From Peribacillus sp. ACCC06369 (GTDB lineage: Bacteria; Bacillota; Bacilli; Bacillales; DSM-1321), in contig NZ_JAUCEN010000002.1 in NCBI RefSeq assembly GCF_030348945.1, forward strand, positions 2,232,001 to 2,296,000: DNA of 64,000 nucleotides, read 5' to 3'. Shown here piece after piece: positions 8,830 to 18,133 of this stretch. The notes beneath the pieces are model-generated. The model worked only from the letters and a program-made list of their open reading frames with translations, made no database searches and was not told the origin of the DNA. The position numbers and the translations under genes were made by a program. The stretch's first letter is position 1. Every line of letters begins with the position of its first letter.

Positions 8830-9807
8830 ATGAGAAAATTTCATAAGTGCTTTATATTGGTTATGATTTTGACGGTCACCAGTATTATCACGGCCTGCGG
8901 TGACAGTAAAACAGGTGGTGGATCCGGCAGCGGAAACCAAAACCTGAGTCTGTTGACTGGTGGAACGGGAGGTACATACTATCCACTCGGAGGACAAATT
9001 GGAAAAATCATTTCCGATAAAACAAAAGCGAATATAACACCTCAGACATCCGGTGCCTCGGCTGAAAATATGGAAACTTTAAGAGTTGGAGAAGCTGAAA
9101 TCGCTTTTTCGCAAACGGATATTGCCGCATACGCACTTGAAGGAAAAGAAATGTTTGACGGGAAACCCATAGACAATATACAAGCGATCAGTTCTTTATA
9201 TCCTGAAACGGTTCAAATTGTAACGACAGCAAAAAGTGGCATTAAATCAATTGAGGATTTAAAGGGTAAAAAGGTATCAGTAGGTGCACCGGGTTCAGGT
9301 GCATACATCAATGCTATGCAAATACTGGAAATCCATGGGTTGTCTGAGAAAGATATTAAAGGACAAAATCTATCTTTCGATGAGTCGGCGGAAGGAATCC
9401 AAGCAGGAAATATTGATGCAGCTTTCATTACGGCCGGAACACCAACTGGTGCAGTTGAGGCGCTGTCCGTACAAAATGATATTATTATCCTGCCTATTGC
9501 AGAGGACAAAATTCAAGCTTTGGTTAAAAAGTATCCATACTATGCTGAAGATTCAATTCCAAGTGGTACGTACAAAATCAAATCCGAGGTAAAAACAGTT
9601 GCTGTTAAAGCGATGTTAGTGGTTACAAAGGATCTGGATGAAGATTTAGTTTATGAAATGACAAAAGCTGTTTATGACAACACAGATCAAATCACACATG
9701 CAAAAGGCGATTACATTACAGCAGAAACTGCACTTGAAGGGTTAGGGGATATGGAAGTTCATCCTGGCGCAGCAAAATACTTTAAAGAAAAAGGTGTTTC
9801 CAAGTAA
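8830..9807 (+). CDS. TAXI family TRAP transporter solute-binding lipoprotein
   Basis: A 325-residue extracytoplasmic solute receptor of the TAXI type. The signal peptide ends in a lipobox (IITAC, Cys23), so it is a membrane-anchored lipoprotein. The start of the mature domain, LSLLTGGTGGTYYPLGGQIG, is the hallmark of TAXI receptors, and AEIAFSQTDIAAYAL and the GAPGSGAYINAM loop are also typical. Receptors of this family bind small carboxylates such as glutamate or 2-oxoglutarate. The actual ligand here is unknown. First gene of a three-gene operon with DUF1850 and a fused TRAP permease. Confidence 0.93.
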   Translation: MRKFHKCFILVMILTVTSIITACGDSKTGGGSGSGNQNLSLLTGGTGGTYYPLGGQIGKIISDKTKANITPQTSGASAENMETLRVGEAEIAFSQTDIAAYALEGKEMFDGKPIDNIQAISSLYPETVQIVTTAKSGIKSIEDLKGKKVSVGAPGSGAYINAMQILEIHGLSEKDIKGQNLSFDESAEGIQAGNIDAAFITAGTPTGAVEALSVQNDIIILPIAEDKIQALVKKYPYYAEDSIPSGTYKIKSEVKTVAVKAMLVVTKDLDEDLVYEMTKAVYDNTDQITHAKGDYITAETALEGLGDMEVHPGAAKYFKEKGVSK

Positions 9808-9816
9808 GGCAATTTG

Positions 9817-9858
9817 GTCGGTAGCTCGCTTATTGTGGCCTATCGGCTTCATTTTTTT
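9817..9858 (+). terminator. Weak hairpin between receptor and permease genes
   Basis: GTCGGTAG (9817-9824) can pair with CTATCGGC (9840-9847) using two G-U pairs, followed by TTCATTTTTTT. A leaky attenuator here would give more receptor than permease, a common arrangement in binding-protein transporters. Confidence 0.5.
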
Positions 9859-9892
9859 CTGAATGGGATTTCTTATTTTGAAAGGGGTACCT

Positions 9893-10399
9893 ATGAAATT
9901 CAAGAAATTCATGGCGTTTGGTATACCTCTGATCATCGCTTTTCTATTATTTTTTCCGTATAAACATGTCATTGCATTTTCCTACCAGGACCAAGGGGAA
10001 TTAGTAGCGTACTTGCCATTGAAAAGCAAAAAAAATTTCCAAATTAAGTATACACACTCCATCCACCTCTCGGATGTACTGGAATCATATCGTTTTTCCG
10101 GTAGGCAAATCAAACAAACCGAACTTGCTTTTTACGATTTTGCAGTCGGTATGCCTTCTAATGCAGAGGGGGAGGAAGTATTCGAAGAGAAAGATGGGAC
10201 CTACTTCATAAAAAATATGAATCGCAGTTTCGCTTATATAGATTTACGGCTAGGACAAGTCAGAGCTAACCATCGATTAGTATATGATGAAAAAACATAT
10301 ACATTGGCAGACTTTATTAAGCCAGGAACATGGGTCAGGATTTCATCGGAAAAAATTTCAATATGGGAACAGTTGAAAGGAGTGAGGATTAATGGCTGA
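9893..10399 (+). CDS. DUF1850 protein, TRAP transporter accessory
   Basis: A DUF1850 protein of 168 residues with one N-terminal membrane segment (residues about 5-25) and the rest outside. The conserved KYTHSIHLSDVLESYRF stretch, with its YTHSI core, defines the family. DUF1850 genes are nearly always found between a TAXI receptor and a fused TRAP permease, as here, but the biochemical role is not established. I chose ATG 9893 because AAAGGGG lies 5-6 nt before it. The upstream in-frame ATG at 9863 has no ribosome binding site. The gene overlaps the next by 8 nt, so translation is probably coupled. Confidence 0.85.
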   Translation: MKFKKFMAFGIPLIIAFLLFFPYKHVIAFSYQDQGELVAYLPLKSKKNFQIKYTHSIHLSDVLESYRFSGRQIKQTELAFYDFAVGMPSNAEGEEVFEEKDGTYFIKNMNRSFAYIDLRLGQVRANHRLVYDEKTYTLADFIKPGTWVRISSEKISIWEQLKGVRING

Positions 10400-12386
10400 T
10401 AAAGAAAAAGTGAAGTATTTAACCGAAGCGGAACAACAGGAGTTATTGGAAAAGTACGATCCTGAAGCTGGGACAAGGAAATTAACTGGCTTCTTGGGAC
10501 ACATTGCATTTTTTGGACTCTTAGCTTTTTCTCTATTCCAATTATATACTGCTATCTTTGGTGTTTTTACAGCACAAATCCAACGGACGATACATTTAGG
10601 GTTTGCACTCTCCCTGATTTTTTTACTATTTCCTGCTAACCGGAAAAAGCGTCAAAAAGGAAAGCTTCAAATTGCCTGGTTCGATATCCTTTTAGCGATC
10701 CTTAGTATTGGGGTAGGTGCCTATTGGCCATTATTTTTCGAGGATATTGTCATGAATGTCGGGCGCTTAGGAGCTTTGGATTTTGCAGTTGGTTTAATGG
10801 CCATTCTGTTGGTTTTAGAGGCAACGAGGCGTGCAGTAGGGCTTCCGATAATGGTCATCGCAATTTTATTCGTTTTCTATGGGATTTTTGGACAGTATAT
10901 GCCGGGCTTCCTAGCCCATCGCGGTTTAACTCTGGAACGTTTGGTACAAACGATGTTCTTCTCGACAGAGGGCATTTTGGGTACGCCGTTAGCGGTGTCA
11001 TCGACATTCATCTTCCTATTTTTATTGTTCGGTTCCTTTCTTGTCCGAACGGGTGTCGGTCAATACTTCAATGATCTTTCAACGGCTATTGCCGGTAGAA
11101 GGATAGGGGGACCCGCAAAGGTTGCGATTTTTTCCAGTGCTCTGCAAGGAACGATCAGCGGGAGCTCTGTAGCTAATGTTGTCACTTCAGGTGCATTTAC
11201 GATACCAATGATGAAAAATCTTGGATATAAGAAGGAATTCGCTGGGGCAGTGGAAGCAGCGGCTTCGACAGGCGGTCAATTAATGCCTCCGATAATGGGG
11301 GCAGCGGCATTTTTAATGGTGGAGTTCATCGGGAACGGGATAACGTATTGGGATATAGCAAAGGCGGCTGCGATTCCAGCTATCCTTTACTTTTCAGGAA
11401 TTTGGATCATGACCCATTTTGAAGCGAAACGACTGGGATTACGTGGATTGACGAAGGAAGAAATGCCAAGTAAAAAGGAAGTGTTCGGCAAATTTTATTT
11501 ATTAATTCCGATCATCGCCATTATCATCTTGCTCATGCTGAATATCACGGTTACACATGCAGCCTTGTATTCCATCCTTATTTCGGTTCTCGTAGGATTC
11601 ATAAACAAGGATGTCCGCATGAAATTCATCGATATCATTTATGCATTGGTGGATGGAGCTCGGACAGCACTTGCGGTTGCAGCAGCTACCGCAGCAGCCG
11701 GCATTATTGTAGGAATCGTTACGAAAACAGGGTTAGGGCTGAAGTTGGCTAATGGTTTAATCGATTTGTCTGGTGGATATTTGATTCCAACACTGATGCT
11801 AACGATGGTAGCAGCACTTATTTTGGGAATGGGTTCACCTACGACCGCCAATTATGTAATCACATCGACGATTGCAGCACCTGCAATAATTTTGCTTGGT
11901 GTTCCTGATTTATCAGCCCATTTATTCGTCTTCTATTTTGGCATTATAGCAGATATAACTCCTCCAGTTGCTTTAGCGGCATTTGCAGCGGCGGGTGTGG
12001 CAGGCGGTGAACCGATAAAAACGGGGATTGAGTCATCGAAACTTGCCATTGCTGCATTTATCATTCCATATATTTTTGTTCTCTCCCCACAAATGCTGAT
12101 GATCGATACAACTTGGATGGAGGTTGTCTGGGTCGTTCTTACAGCAATGTCCGGCATGATTGCAATTGGTGCTGGTGTTATAGGTTACTGGATGAGGAAG
12201 ATGCACTGGTTAGAAAGAGTCCTTGCCATAATCGTTGGTTTACTATTAATCTATCCTGAAACGATATCGGATATCGTTGGGTTATCTGCATTTATCGTAT
12301 TACTGGCTTTACAATACCTTTGGAAGATTGACAAACACGACACTCCCAATATCCTGAATCATAAGCAAAGTCTAGAGAAGAATTAA
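10392..12386 (+). CDS. TRAP transporter fused 4TM/12TM permease
   Basis: A 664-residue polytopic protein in which the small DctQ-type and large DctM-type TRAP subunits are fused, the form that pairs with TAXI receptors. About 17 hydrophobic segments follow a charged N-terminus of about 25 residues. Conserved DctM-like stretches include QGTISGSSVANVVTSGAFTI, STGGQLMPPIMGAAAFLM and LGMGSPTTANYV. It is driven by an ion gradient and imports the ligand captured by the receptor. Overlap with the DUF1850 gene and a GGAG-type site inside it indicate co-translation. The hydrophobic segments after residue 560 are C-terminal extensions common in the family. Confidence 0.93.
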   Translation: MADKEKVKYLTEAEQQELLEKYDPEAGTRKLTGFLGHIAFFGLLAFSLFQLYTAIFGVFTAQIQRTIHLGFALSLIFLLFPANRKKRQKGKLQIAWFDILLAILSIGVGAYWPLFFEDIVMNVGRLGALDFAVGLMAILLVLEATRRAVGLPIMVIAILFVFYGIFGQYMPGFLAHRGLTLERLVQTMFFSTEGILGTPLAVSSTFIFLFLLFGSFLVRTGVGQYFNDLSTAIAGRRIGGPAKVAIFSSALQGTISGSSVANVVTSGAFTIPMMKNLGYKKEFAGAVEAAASTGGQLMPPIMGAAAFLMVEFIGNGITYWDIAKAAAIPAILYFSGIWIMTHFEAKRLGLRGLTKEEMPSKKEVFGKFYLLIPIIAIIILLMLNITVTHAALYSILISVLVGFINKDVRMKFIDIIYALVDGARTALAVAAATAAAGIIVGIVTKTGLGLKLANGLIDLSGGYLIPTLMLTMVAALILGMGSPTTANYVITSTIAAPAIILLGVPDLSAHLFVFYFGIIADITPPVALAAFAAAGVAGGEPIKTGIESSKLAIAAFIIPYIFVLSPQMLMIDTTWMEVVWVVLTAMSGMIAIGAGVIGYWMRKMHWLERVLAIIVGLLLIYPETISDIVGLSAFIVLLALQYLWKIDKHDTPNILNHKQSLEKN

Positions 12387-12606
12387 GCCTTCGGATTATC
12401 GATCCCGAAGTAAAGGGTAGAGCTGAACCATTTGGGGGGTGATTTTTTGAAGTGAAACATCATTGAGAACGCAACGCCCAATGGGAATGTGCAGACTGCT
12501 TTTATATCGAGACAACCAGCATATTCCTACTATAGACATCTGCTCGTATATCCACTTGCCTTATGATAAAATCCTAATCTGTTTTATTTTGAAAGGAGAC
12601 TAATTC
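12387..12606 (+). other. Spacer before gamma-glutamyltransferase gene
   Basis: No gene is visible. CTTCGG (12389-12394) pairs with CCGAAG (12404-12409) directly after the TRAP stop codon, but no T-run follows, so it is only a weak candidate end point for the transporter transcript. A clear GGAGAC-type ribosome binding site leads into the next gene. Confidence 0.35.
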
Positions 12607-14682
12607 ATGAAATTTTTAAAAAGTTTTATTTTAGTTACTTTCAGTTTCTTTTGTATGATCACACCAGCTTTTGCAAGTGTCCCTGGAGTGGATGAGTCAA
12701 TGGGAAGGGGAGCAACAAAAGGAATCGTATCAGTTTCCCATCCGTTAGCAGCTGAAGCGGGTATAAAGGTACTAAAACAAGGTGGAAATGCAGTCGATGC
12801 AGCAGCTGCCATTCAATTATCGTTAAATGTAGTTGAGCCAATGATGTCTGGAATCGGCGGCGGTGGTTTTATCATGATTTATAATAAAAAGGAAAATAAA
12901 ATAACGATGATAGATAGCCGCGAAATGGCACCGCAAAATGTTACGCCTGAACTTTTTTTAGATGAAAAAGGAAAACCTATTCCTTTTAGTAAACGACACA
13001 CATCCGGGAAAGCGGTTGCTGTTCCTGGAACCCTAAAAGGGATGGAAACGGCTCTTGAGAAATATGGAACATTGAAATTATCTCAAGTTATGGACCCGGC
13101 CATTAGACAAGCTGAAAAAGGGGTAAAGGTCAATTGGGCAACAGCTCAATATATCGGTGAAAATGTAAAAAAACTTGAAAATAACCAAGCGGCTGCAAAA
13201 GTTTTTGTACCAAATGGAAAACCATTGGAAGAGGGAGATACCCTCGTTCAGCCGAATCTGGCAAAGACTCTTAAGTTAATAAAAAAACAAGGTTCTAACG
13301 TTTTTTATAAAGGTGAAATCGGGGAAGCCCTTACGAAAGAAGTTCAAAAACGTGAAGGAACGATGACAACCGAGGATTTGGAAAACTATGTGGTGAAAGA
13401 GAGAGAGCCAATTAGATCGGAATATAGGGGATTTGAAGTGGTGGGGGCTGCTTCACCAAGTTCAGGCAGCTTGACTGTCCAACAAATCCTGGAGCTAATG
13501 GAAGGATTCGATGTACAAAAGATGGGGGCGAACTCCCCTGAGTATCTTCATTATCTAACTGAAGCCATGCATCTAGCATTTGCCGATCGCGCTGCCTATA
13601 TGGCAGATGAAGATTTTTATGATGTACCAACAAAAGGACTATTGGATGAAGATTATATAAAAGAAAGAAGAAAACTAATTAATCCAAATAGATCAACAGC
13701 AGATGTCAAAGCAGGTGATCCATGGAAGTATGAGGGCAAAGAACCCACTTCAATGGAGAAGGTAAAAGAAGAGAAAACCCCAATCGGACAAACGACTCAC
13801 TTTTCTGTAATTGATAAGTGGGGAAATATGGTTGCTTATACGACTACAATCGAGCAAGTGTTCGGATCAGGTATCATGGTACCTGATTATGGATTCATGC
13901 TTAATAATGAAATGACCGATTTTGATGCCACACCCGGTGGAGTTAACCAGGTGGAACCAAGAAAAAGACCGAGAAGCAGTATGTCCCCGACCTTCGTATT
14001 AAAAGATGGTAATCCCTTCATGGCCATTGGTTCACCAGGCGGGGCGACGATAATCGCATCGGTATCTGAAACGATTATGAATGTGCTTGATCATCAAATG
14101 CGTATTCAAGATGCGATATATGCTCCACGTATTTATTCTGCTGGTTATCCGACAGTTAGATGGGAACCGGGAATTGAACAAAATACAAGGTTAGAGTTAA
14201 TGGCAAAAGGCCATGTTTATGAAGAAAAACCCCAACATATCGGAAATGTGCAAGCTGTTATTTTTGATTTTGAAAAGGGGAAAATGTATGGAGGAGCCGA
14301 TAATACGAGAGAAGGAACTGTTCAAGGAGTGTATAATGTTTCCCATAAATCGAAACAGCCAAAAGAAATAAAAGAAGAAAAGAAAGGACCGTTTACCTTA
14401 AAAGTGAATGGAGCCGTTTATCCTTATACAGCTGAACAAATGAAACTGATAGATGAAAAACCCTATATCCAATCAGACAAATTGCTACTTGGTTTGGGTG
14501 TAATTGGATCAGGGGACTTAGAAACATTTAAACCTGATAAAAAATCGTATCTACCGGTGTTAAGAGTAGCGAAATCCCTAGGATATAAAGCAAAATGGAA
14601 CGAAAAAGACAAAGAGGCACTATTGGAAAAAGATCCGGCGGATATTGAAGATCCAGACGATGATGGTAGTGTCACCAATTAA
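12607..14682 (+). CDS. ggt: Gamma-glutamyltransferase with C-terminal stalk-like domain
   Basis: A 691-residue secreted N-terminal-nucleophile enzyme that cleaves gamma-glutamyl bonds of glutathione or polyglutamate. A signal peptide ends near AFA-SVPG (about residue 24). The precursor self-cleaves before Thr396 in the GQTTHFSV motif, giving large and small subunits. The gamma-glutamate pocket MLNNEMTDF and the SMSPTF and SPGGA motifs are present. The usual enzyme ends near residue 570. Here about 110 further residues (FTLKVNGAVYPYTAE and later SYLPVLRVAKSLGYKAKW) resemble the copper amine oxidase N-terminal stalk domain found on Firmicute cell-surface proteins. The tail may hold the enzyme at the cell wall (inference). 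Confidence 0.93.
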   Translation: MKFLKSFILVTFSFFCMITPAFASVPGVDESMGRGATKGIVSVSHPLAAEAGIKVLKQGGNAVDAAAAIQLSLNVVEPMMSGIGGGGFIMIYNKKENKITMIDSREMAPQNVTPELFLDEKGKPIPFSKRHTSGKAVAVPGTLKGMETALEKYGTLKLSQVMDPAIRQAEKGVKVNWATAQYIGENVKKLENNQAAAKVFVPNGKPLEEGDTLVQPNLAKTLKLIKKQGSNVFYKGEIGEALTKEVQKREGTMTTEDLENYVVKEREPIRSEYRGFEVVGAASPSSGSLTVQQILELMEGFDVQKMGANSPEYLHYLTEAMHLAFADRAAYMADEDFYDVPTKGLLDEDYIKERRKLINPNRSTADVKAGDPWKYEGKEPTSMEKVKEEKTPIGQTTHFSVIDKWGNMVAYTTTIEQVFGSGIMVPDYGFMLNNEMTDFDATPGGVNQVEPRKRPRSSMSPTFVLKDGNPFMAIGSPGGATIIASVSETIMNVLDHQMRIQDAIYAPRIYSAGYPTVRWEPGIEQNTRLELMAKGHVYEEKPQHIGNVQAVIFDFEKGKMYGGADNTREGTVQGVYNVSHKSKQPKEIKEEKKGPFTLKVNGAVYPYTAEQMKLIDEKPYIQSDKLLLGLGVIGSGDLETFKPDKKSYLPVLRVAKSLGYKAKWNEKDKEALLEKDPADIEDPDDDGSVTN

Positions 14683-14752
14683 TTTCTTTTCTTGAGGGAG
14701 CCAAGCCTGCTCCAAGAATAAAATCGAATTCTGTATGACTCAAAAAATGAAA

Positions 14753-14796
14753 AACCCCAGGATTCTCTATGAAAAGAGAATTCAGGGGTTATTTTT
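14753..14796. terminator. Bidirectional terminator, ggt / acyl-CoA dehydrogenase
   Basis: AACCCCAGGATTCTCT (14753-14768) pairs with AGAGAATTCAGGGGTT (14775-14790), 15 of 16 positions matching around a 6-nt loop. ATTTTT follows on the plus strand and TTTTTCATTTTTT on the minus strand. It serves both convergent genes. Confidence 0.9.
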
Positions 14797-14826
14797 AGTT
14801 CATAGCGTTTCTTTTATCAAATTTGA

Positions 14827-16011
14827 TCATTTTAAAAGTGGATGGCCGCTTAAATTGGTTTTTGTCTGTTCAATTGCCAATTTTGCTAAATTCTTTATCG
14901 TTACATCGTCCATCGGAGGATTGTGTAAACCAGCTCTTACATCCCTATAGTGCCTTTGTAGTGGATTATTGCGTTGAAGACTTTTTGCACCGACTATTCG
15001 CATGGCTTTATCGACAATTGTAATGGCTGAGTTTGTAACAATATGTTTTGCAGCCCCCAGCTCATTTGTGAAATGAATTCTTCGTGATTCATCATCATAA
15101 GCCTCGGCAACGCTATATAAGAAATGCCTGGCTTTCATTAATTCCAAATCAATTTCTCCTAACAGTTGTTGGACATTAGCCAGCTGGCTGATAGGTGCAT
15201 TTATACTGTTTGGAGTATAGTTATTGGCAAAGTGTATGGCGTAATCCCTTGCAGCTTGCGCAATGCCTAGGTAACAGGCTGGAATATGAAGGATCCAAGC
15301 ATTGAATCTGTTTCCACTTGGCATTTCAGGTAACTCAACAAGTTTTGAATCATCCACTTCAACATCTTTAAGGACCAAATCATGACTTCCTGTCCCCCTC
15401 ATTGAAATTACGTCCCATGTTTCATCTATGTAGAGCCCATCCAAATCTTTATGCAGGAGAAAAAATCCAACCTTTTGCCTTTCCTCGATCCATGCTGAAA
15501 CTAGGAAATAAGTTAAAACTGGGGACATGGTTGTATAGGTTTTACGTCCGGAAATAACCCAGTAATCTCCCTTTTTGACTGCCTTCGTTCCGGGGCGTCC
15601 CCCGCGAGTCGGACTGCCAGTTTGCGCTTCACTAACGGAACGGTTCACTAAAGCGCCATTTAAAACTTCCCCAGCAATAAAATCTAAGTTCTTTTTTGTC
15701 CAACTTTCCTGTTCAAAAAGGTCTCCTATCACTCCAAGGTTCCAACCAATGGATAGCGCAGTCGCTGAATCAAAACTAGCCAATGTTTCTTGAAGGAGAA
15801 TCATGTCATAAACTTTTAACCCTCCGCCACCATAGGATTTGGGAAGAGTTGAACTTGTATATCCCATACGAATTAAATCTTGAATATGTTCTTTCGGAAA
15901 AAAGGCCAATTCATCAATTTGAGCAGAATTATTTTTGAATTTTGATTCTACTTCATATAATTTTTTCAGCCACGTTTTTTGACTCTCCGTCTTAATGAAT
16001 AGGTTAATCAC
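14827..16011 (-). CDS. SfnB/DszC-like acyl-CoA dehydrogenase-fold flavoprotein
   Basis: A 394-residue acyl-CoA dehydrogenase-fold protein. The C-terminal region LQRHYRDVRAGLHNPPMD, in place of the catalytic YEGT-type region, and GALVNRSVSEAQTGSPTRGG in the middle are characteristic of the SfnB/DszC/TdsC group, flavin-dependent monooxygenases that oxidise organosulfur compounds, rather than of beta-oxidation dehydrogenases. It is divergent from an amino acid-type ABC transporter, a layout like sulfur-scavenging loci in Bacilli such as the B. subtilis yxe cluster. A role in releasing sulfur from an imported S-compound is likely but inferred. The required flavin reductase is not adjacent. Start ATG at 16011 behind GGAGGGAAC. 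Confidence 0.8.
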   Translation of the reverse strand: MINLFIKTESQKTWLKKLYEVESKFKNNSAQIDELAFFPKEHIQDLIRMGYTSSTLPKSYGGGGLKVYDMILLQETLASFDSATALSIGWNLGVIGDLFEQESWTKKNLDFIAGEVLNGALVNRSVSEAQTGSPTRGGRPGTKAVKKGDYWVISGRKTYTTMSPVLTYFLVSAWIEERQKVGFFLLHKDLDGLYIDETWDVISMRGTGSHDLVLKDVEVDDSKLVELPEMPSGNRFNAWILHIPACYLGIAQAARDYAIHFANNYTPNSINAPISQLANVQQLLGEIDLELMKARHFLYSVAEAYDDESRRIHFTNELGAAKHIVTNSAITIVDKAMRIVGAKSLQRNNPLQRHYRDVRAGLHNPPMDDVTIKNLAKLAIEQTKTNLSGHPLLK

Positions 16012-16084
16012 ACGGTTCCCTCCTTCTATTACCTTCTGTTTTTGTTCTAATTCCTATTAATCTTATTGGTTTAAATAATAATTA

Positions 16085-16163
16085 AGGTGTGTTTAGTTGT
16101 CAAGGAAATTAAGGATTTGCAGATAAACTACAACTCTTTTAATAAAACAGGTGTGTGTAGTTG
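16085..16163. promoter_or_regulatory. Direct repeats in divergent control region
   Basis: AGGTGTGTTTAGTTG (16085-16099) and AGGTGTGTGTAGTTG (16149-16163) differ by one base and are 64 bp apart, about six helical turns. They lie between the divergent SfnB-like gene and the ABC operon and are good candidates for operator half-sites. A separate small inverted repeat, TACC-N9-GGTA, is at about 16242-16258. No riboswitch fold is evident in 16012-16353. Confidence 0.5.
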
Positions 16164-16353
16164 CTTGAAAATTTTAAATATACACATTGACTTTACAAAA
16201 GTATCCATCTATTATGTTTATAACCAAATGACTTACTTAACCTACCGAAATAGTTGGTATTGAGTAGAGAAGGTGATGTATGTATTTCCTTTGAATTTCA
16301 GGAAATACAAATGCAAGTAAAAAAAAACTTCGTAAAACGAAAGGGGATTCACT

Positions 16354-17226
16354 ATGAAAAATAAAAAAATTAGCCATGTTTTAACTATCGGTTTAGCGTT
16401 GGTAACCATATTAGCGGGGTGCGGATCAGGTACATCAACGAGTAATGAAGCCGATGCAAATTCAGGTAGCACTTCAGGTGTCCGAAAGGTAAAAGTAGCC
16501 TATGACCAAGCGTCAAAACCTATGTCTTGGCTGGATGAGAAGGGAAATCCAACTGGATATGATGTGGAAGTTATGAAATTGGTTGATGAATTACTACCGG
16601 CATACGAATTCGAATATATTGGCACATCAAGCGATGACCTGTTAGTAGGCATTGAACAAGGTAAATATCAAGTGGGGGTTAAAAATGCTTTCTGGACAGA
16701 GGAAAGGACTGAGAAGTTCATCTTTCCTAAAGAATTCCTTGGATTAAGCAGTGCGGGCCTTGTTTTAAAGAAAGAAAATTCAAAGATCAAAAATCTCAAG
16801 GACTTTGCTTCAGCGGGCTTCTCCTTAGCACCAATCGCAGCAAACAACGCTCAATACACGATCGTTGATGAGTATAATCAGGCGAATCCGGACAATAAGG
16901 TGAAATTGAAAGCCGGAGATGCATTCACTGTAGATGTAATTCAATGGGTAAATGAAGGCCGTGTCGACGGTGGAATAGCGATCGAGGGAGCTTTTAAGAA
17001 GCAAGTGGCCGACGATGGCCCCTATCATAATTTAGTGGATGATCTAGTTTACAATGAATTTGCAGTCATTAAAACCTGGCCATTATTCAACAAAAAAGAA
17101 CAAAAATTCGCAGATGCTTATGATGAAGCGATTAAAAAAATTAAAGACGAAAAGAAGACGAATGAGTTAAGCAAAAAGTTTTATGGTCGGGATTTATTCG
17201 AAGTTTTGGGAACTGTAGAGAGATAA
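16354..17226 (+). CDS. Polar amino acid-type ABC substrate-binding lipoprotein
   Basis: A 290-residue family 3 solute-binding protein. The signal peptide ends in the lipobox LAGC near residue 23, so it is a lipoprotein. The mature part begins KVKVAYDQASKPMSWLDEKG, then GYDVEVMKLVDELL, the amino acid receptor signature. The canonical ligand-binding Arg motif is unclear, so the ligand could be an amino acid derivative such as an S-substituted cysteine. It is first in a four-gene operon and opposite the SfnB-like flavoenzyme, which points to a sulfur compound (inference). ATG at 16354 follows GAAAGGGG. Confidence 0.9.
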   Translation: MKNKKISHVLTIGLALVTILAGCGSGTSTSNEADANSGSTSGVRKVKVAYDQASKPMSWLDEKGNPTGYDVEVMKLVDELLPAYEFEYIGTSSDDLLVGIEQGKYQVGVKNAFWTEERTEKFIFPKEFLGLSSAGLVLKKENSKIKNLKDFASAGFSLAPIAANNAQYTIVDEYNQANPDNKVKLKAGDAFTVDVIQWVNEGRVDGGIAIEGAFKKQVADDGPYHNLVDDLVYNEFAVIKTWPLFNKKEQKFADAYDEAIKKIKDEKKTNELSKKFYGRDLFEVLGTVER

Positions 17227-17413
17227 CGAAGCCCTTAGCAAAACAAGCATTAGAATGTCAATCAATAGGTTATGACTTGTCATTTTCTTAATATGGGTTT
17301 TCTTGGATAACTCTTGGTATTTTAAGAGATGGCAAGTTTCTAGGTACTGGCCTTCAAAAGAATGATTGGATTTGAAAATTCGAATCTTCAATGAAAGCAG
17401 ATGGAGGTGAAAC

Positions 17414-18121
17414 ATGGAAAAATACTTTGATTTAGCTTACATAGTAGAGTCGGTACCAATGTTAGTTCCTTTTCTAAAAGTAACATTAATCGTTACGAGT
17501 CTATCGGTCTTGTTCGGGACAATCATAGGTTTCATCTTAGCAGTCATGAAACTTGGAAATAGTAAAATCGCCAGGGAAATTGCCTATGGATATACAACGG
17601 TACTGAGATGTACGCCCTCTATAGTTCTGCTTTTTTTGACTTATTATGGTATCCCTGCAATTGCAGGGAATTTTGGCATAAATCTTAATGACATTGATAA
17701 AGCAGTATTTGTAGTCATAACCTTTTCGCTTCAATTTGCGGCTGCAATGTCAGAAGTGATCAGAACATCGCTTGAATCTATTGATAGAGGGCAATTTGAA
17801 GCGGCAGTAAGCGTTGGATTAAGCAATACGCAAGCTTACCGGAGAATTATTTTACCCCAGGCTTTCGTAGTCGCATTACCAAACTTCGGTAACAGCTTAC
17901 TTGAATTAATGAAAGAAGGGTCTTTAGCATATACAATCGGCTTGATAGATATCATGGGGAAGGCAGAGCTTATAATCGCCGGGAACTATAACACACATGC
18001 ATTAGAAATTTATCTTGCATTGGCGGTTATTTACTGGACATTGTCGATTGCCATTGAACAACTGTTCTTAAAATTGGAAAAGGCATTCAGTAAAGGAAAA
18101 CAAGTGATAACAACTGCATAG
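17414..18121 (+). CDS. Amino acid-type ABC transporter permease
   Basis: A 235-residue HisM/GlnP-type permease with about five membrane segments. The EAA loop that docks the ATPase is visible as EAAVSVGLSNTQAYRRIILP (residues about 134-153), and RCTPSIVLLFLTYYGIP is the typical earlier block. It sits 187 bp after the receptor gene, a gap with no strong terminator. It forms a heterodimer with the next permease. ATG 17414 follows GGAGGTG. Confidence 0.92.
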   Translation: MEKYFDLAYIVESVPMLVPFLKVTLIVTSLSVLFGTIIGFILAVMKLGNSKIAREIAYGYTTVLRCTPSIVLLFLTYYGIPAIAGNFGINLNDIDKAVFVVITFSLQFAAAMSEVIRTSLESIDRGQFEAAVSVGLSNTQAYRRIILPQAFVVALPNFGNSLLELMKEGSLAYTIGLIDIMGKAELIIAGNYNTHALEIYLALAVIYWTLSIAIEQLFLKLEKAFSKGKQVITTA

Positions 18122-18133
18122 AGGGGTGACAGA

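Noticed and set aside
8830..14682. TRAP operon and ggt as one glutathione/glutamate uptake system
   Set aside because: Attractive because TAXI receptors can bind glutamate, but ggt has its own ribosome binding site after a 220-bp spacer and nothing in the sequence ties the two together.
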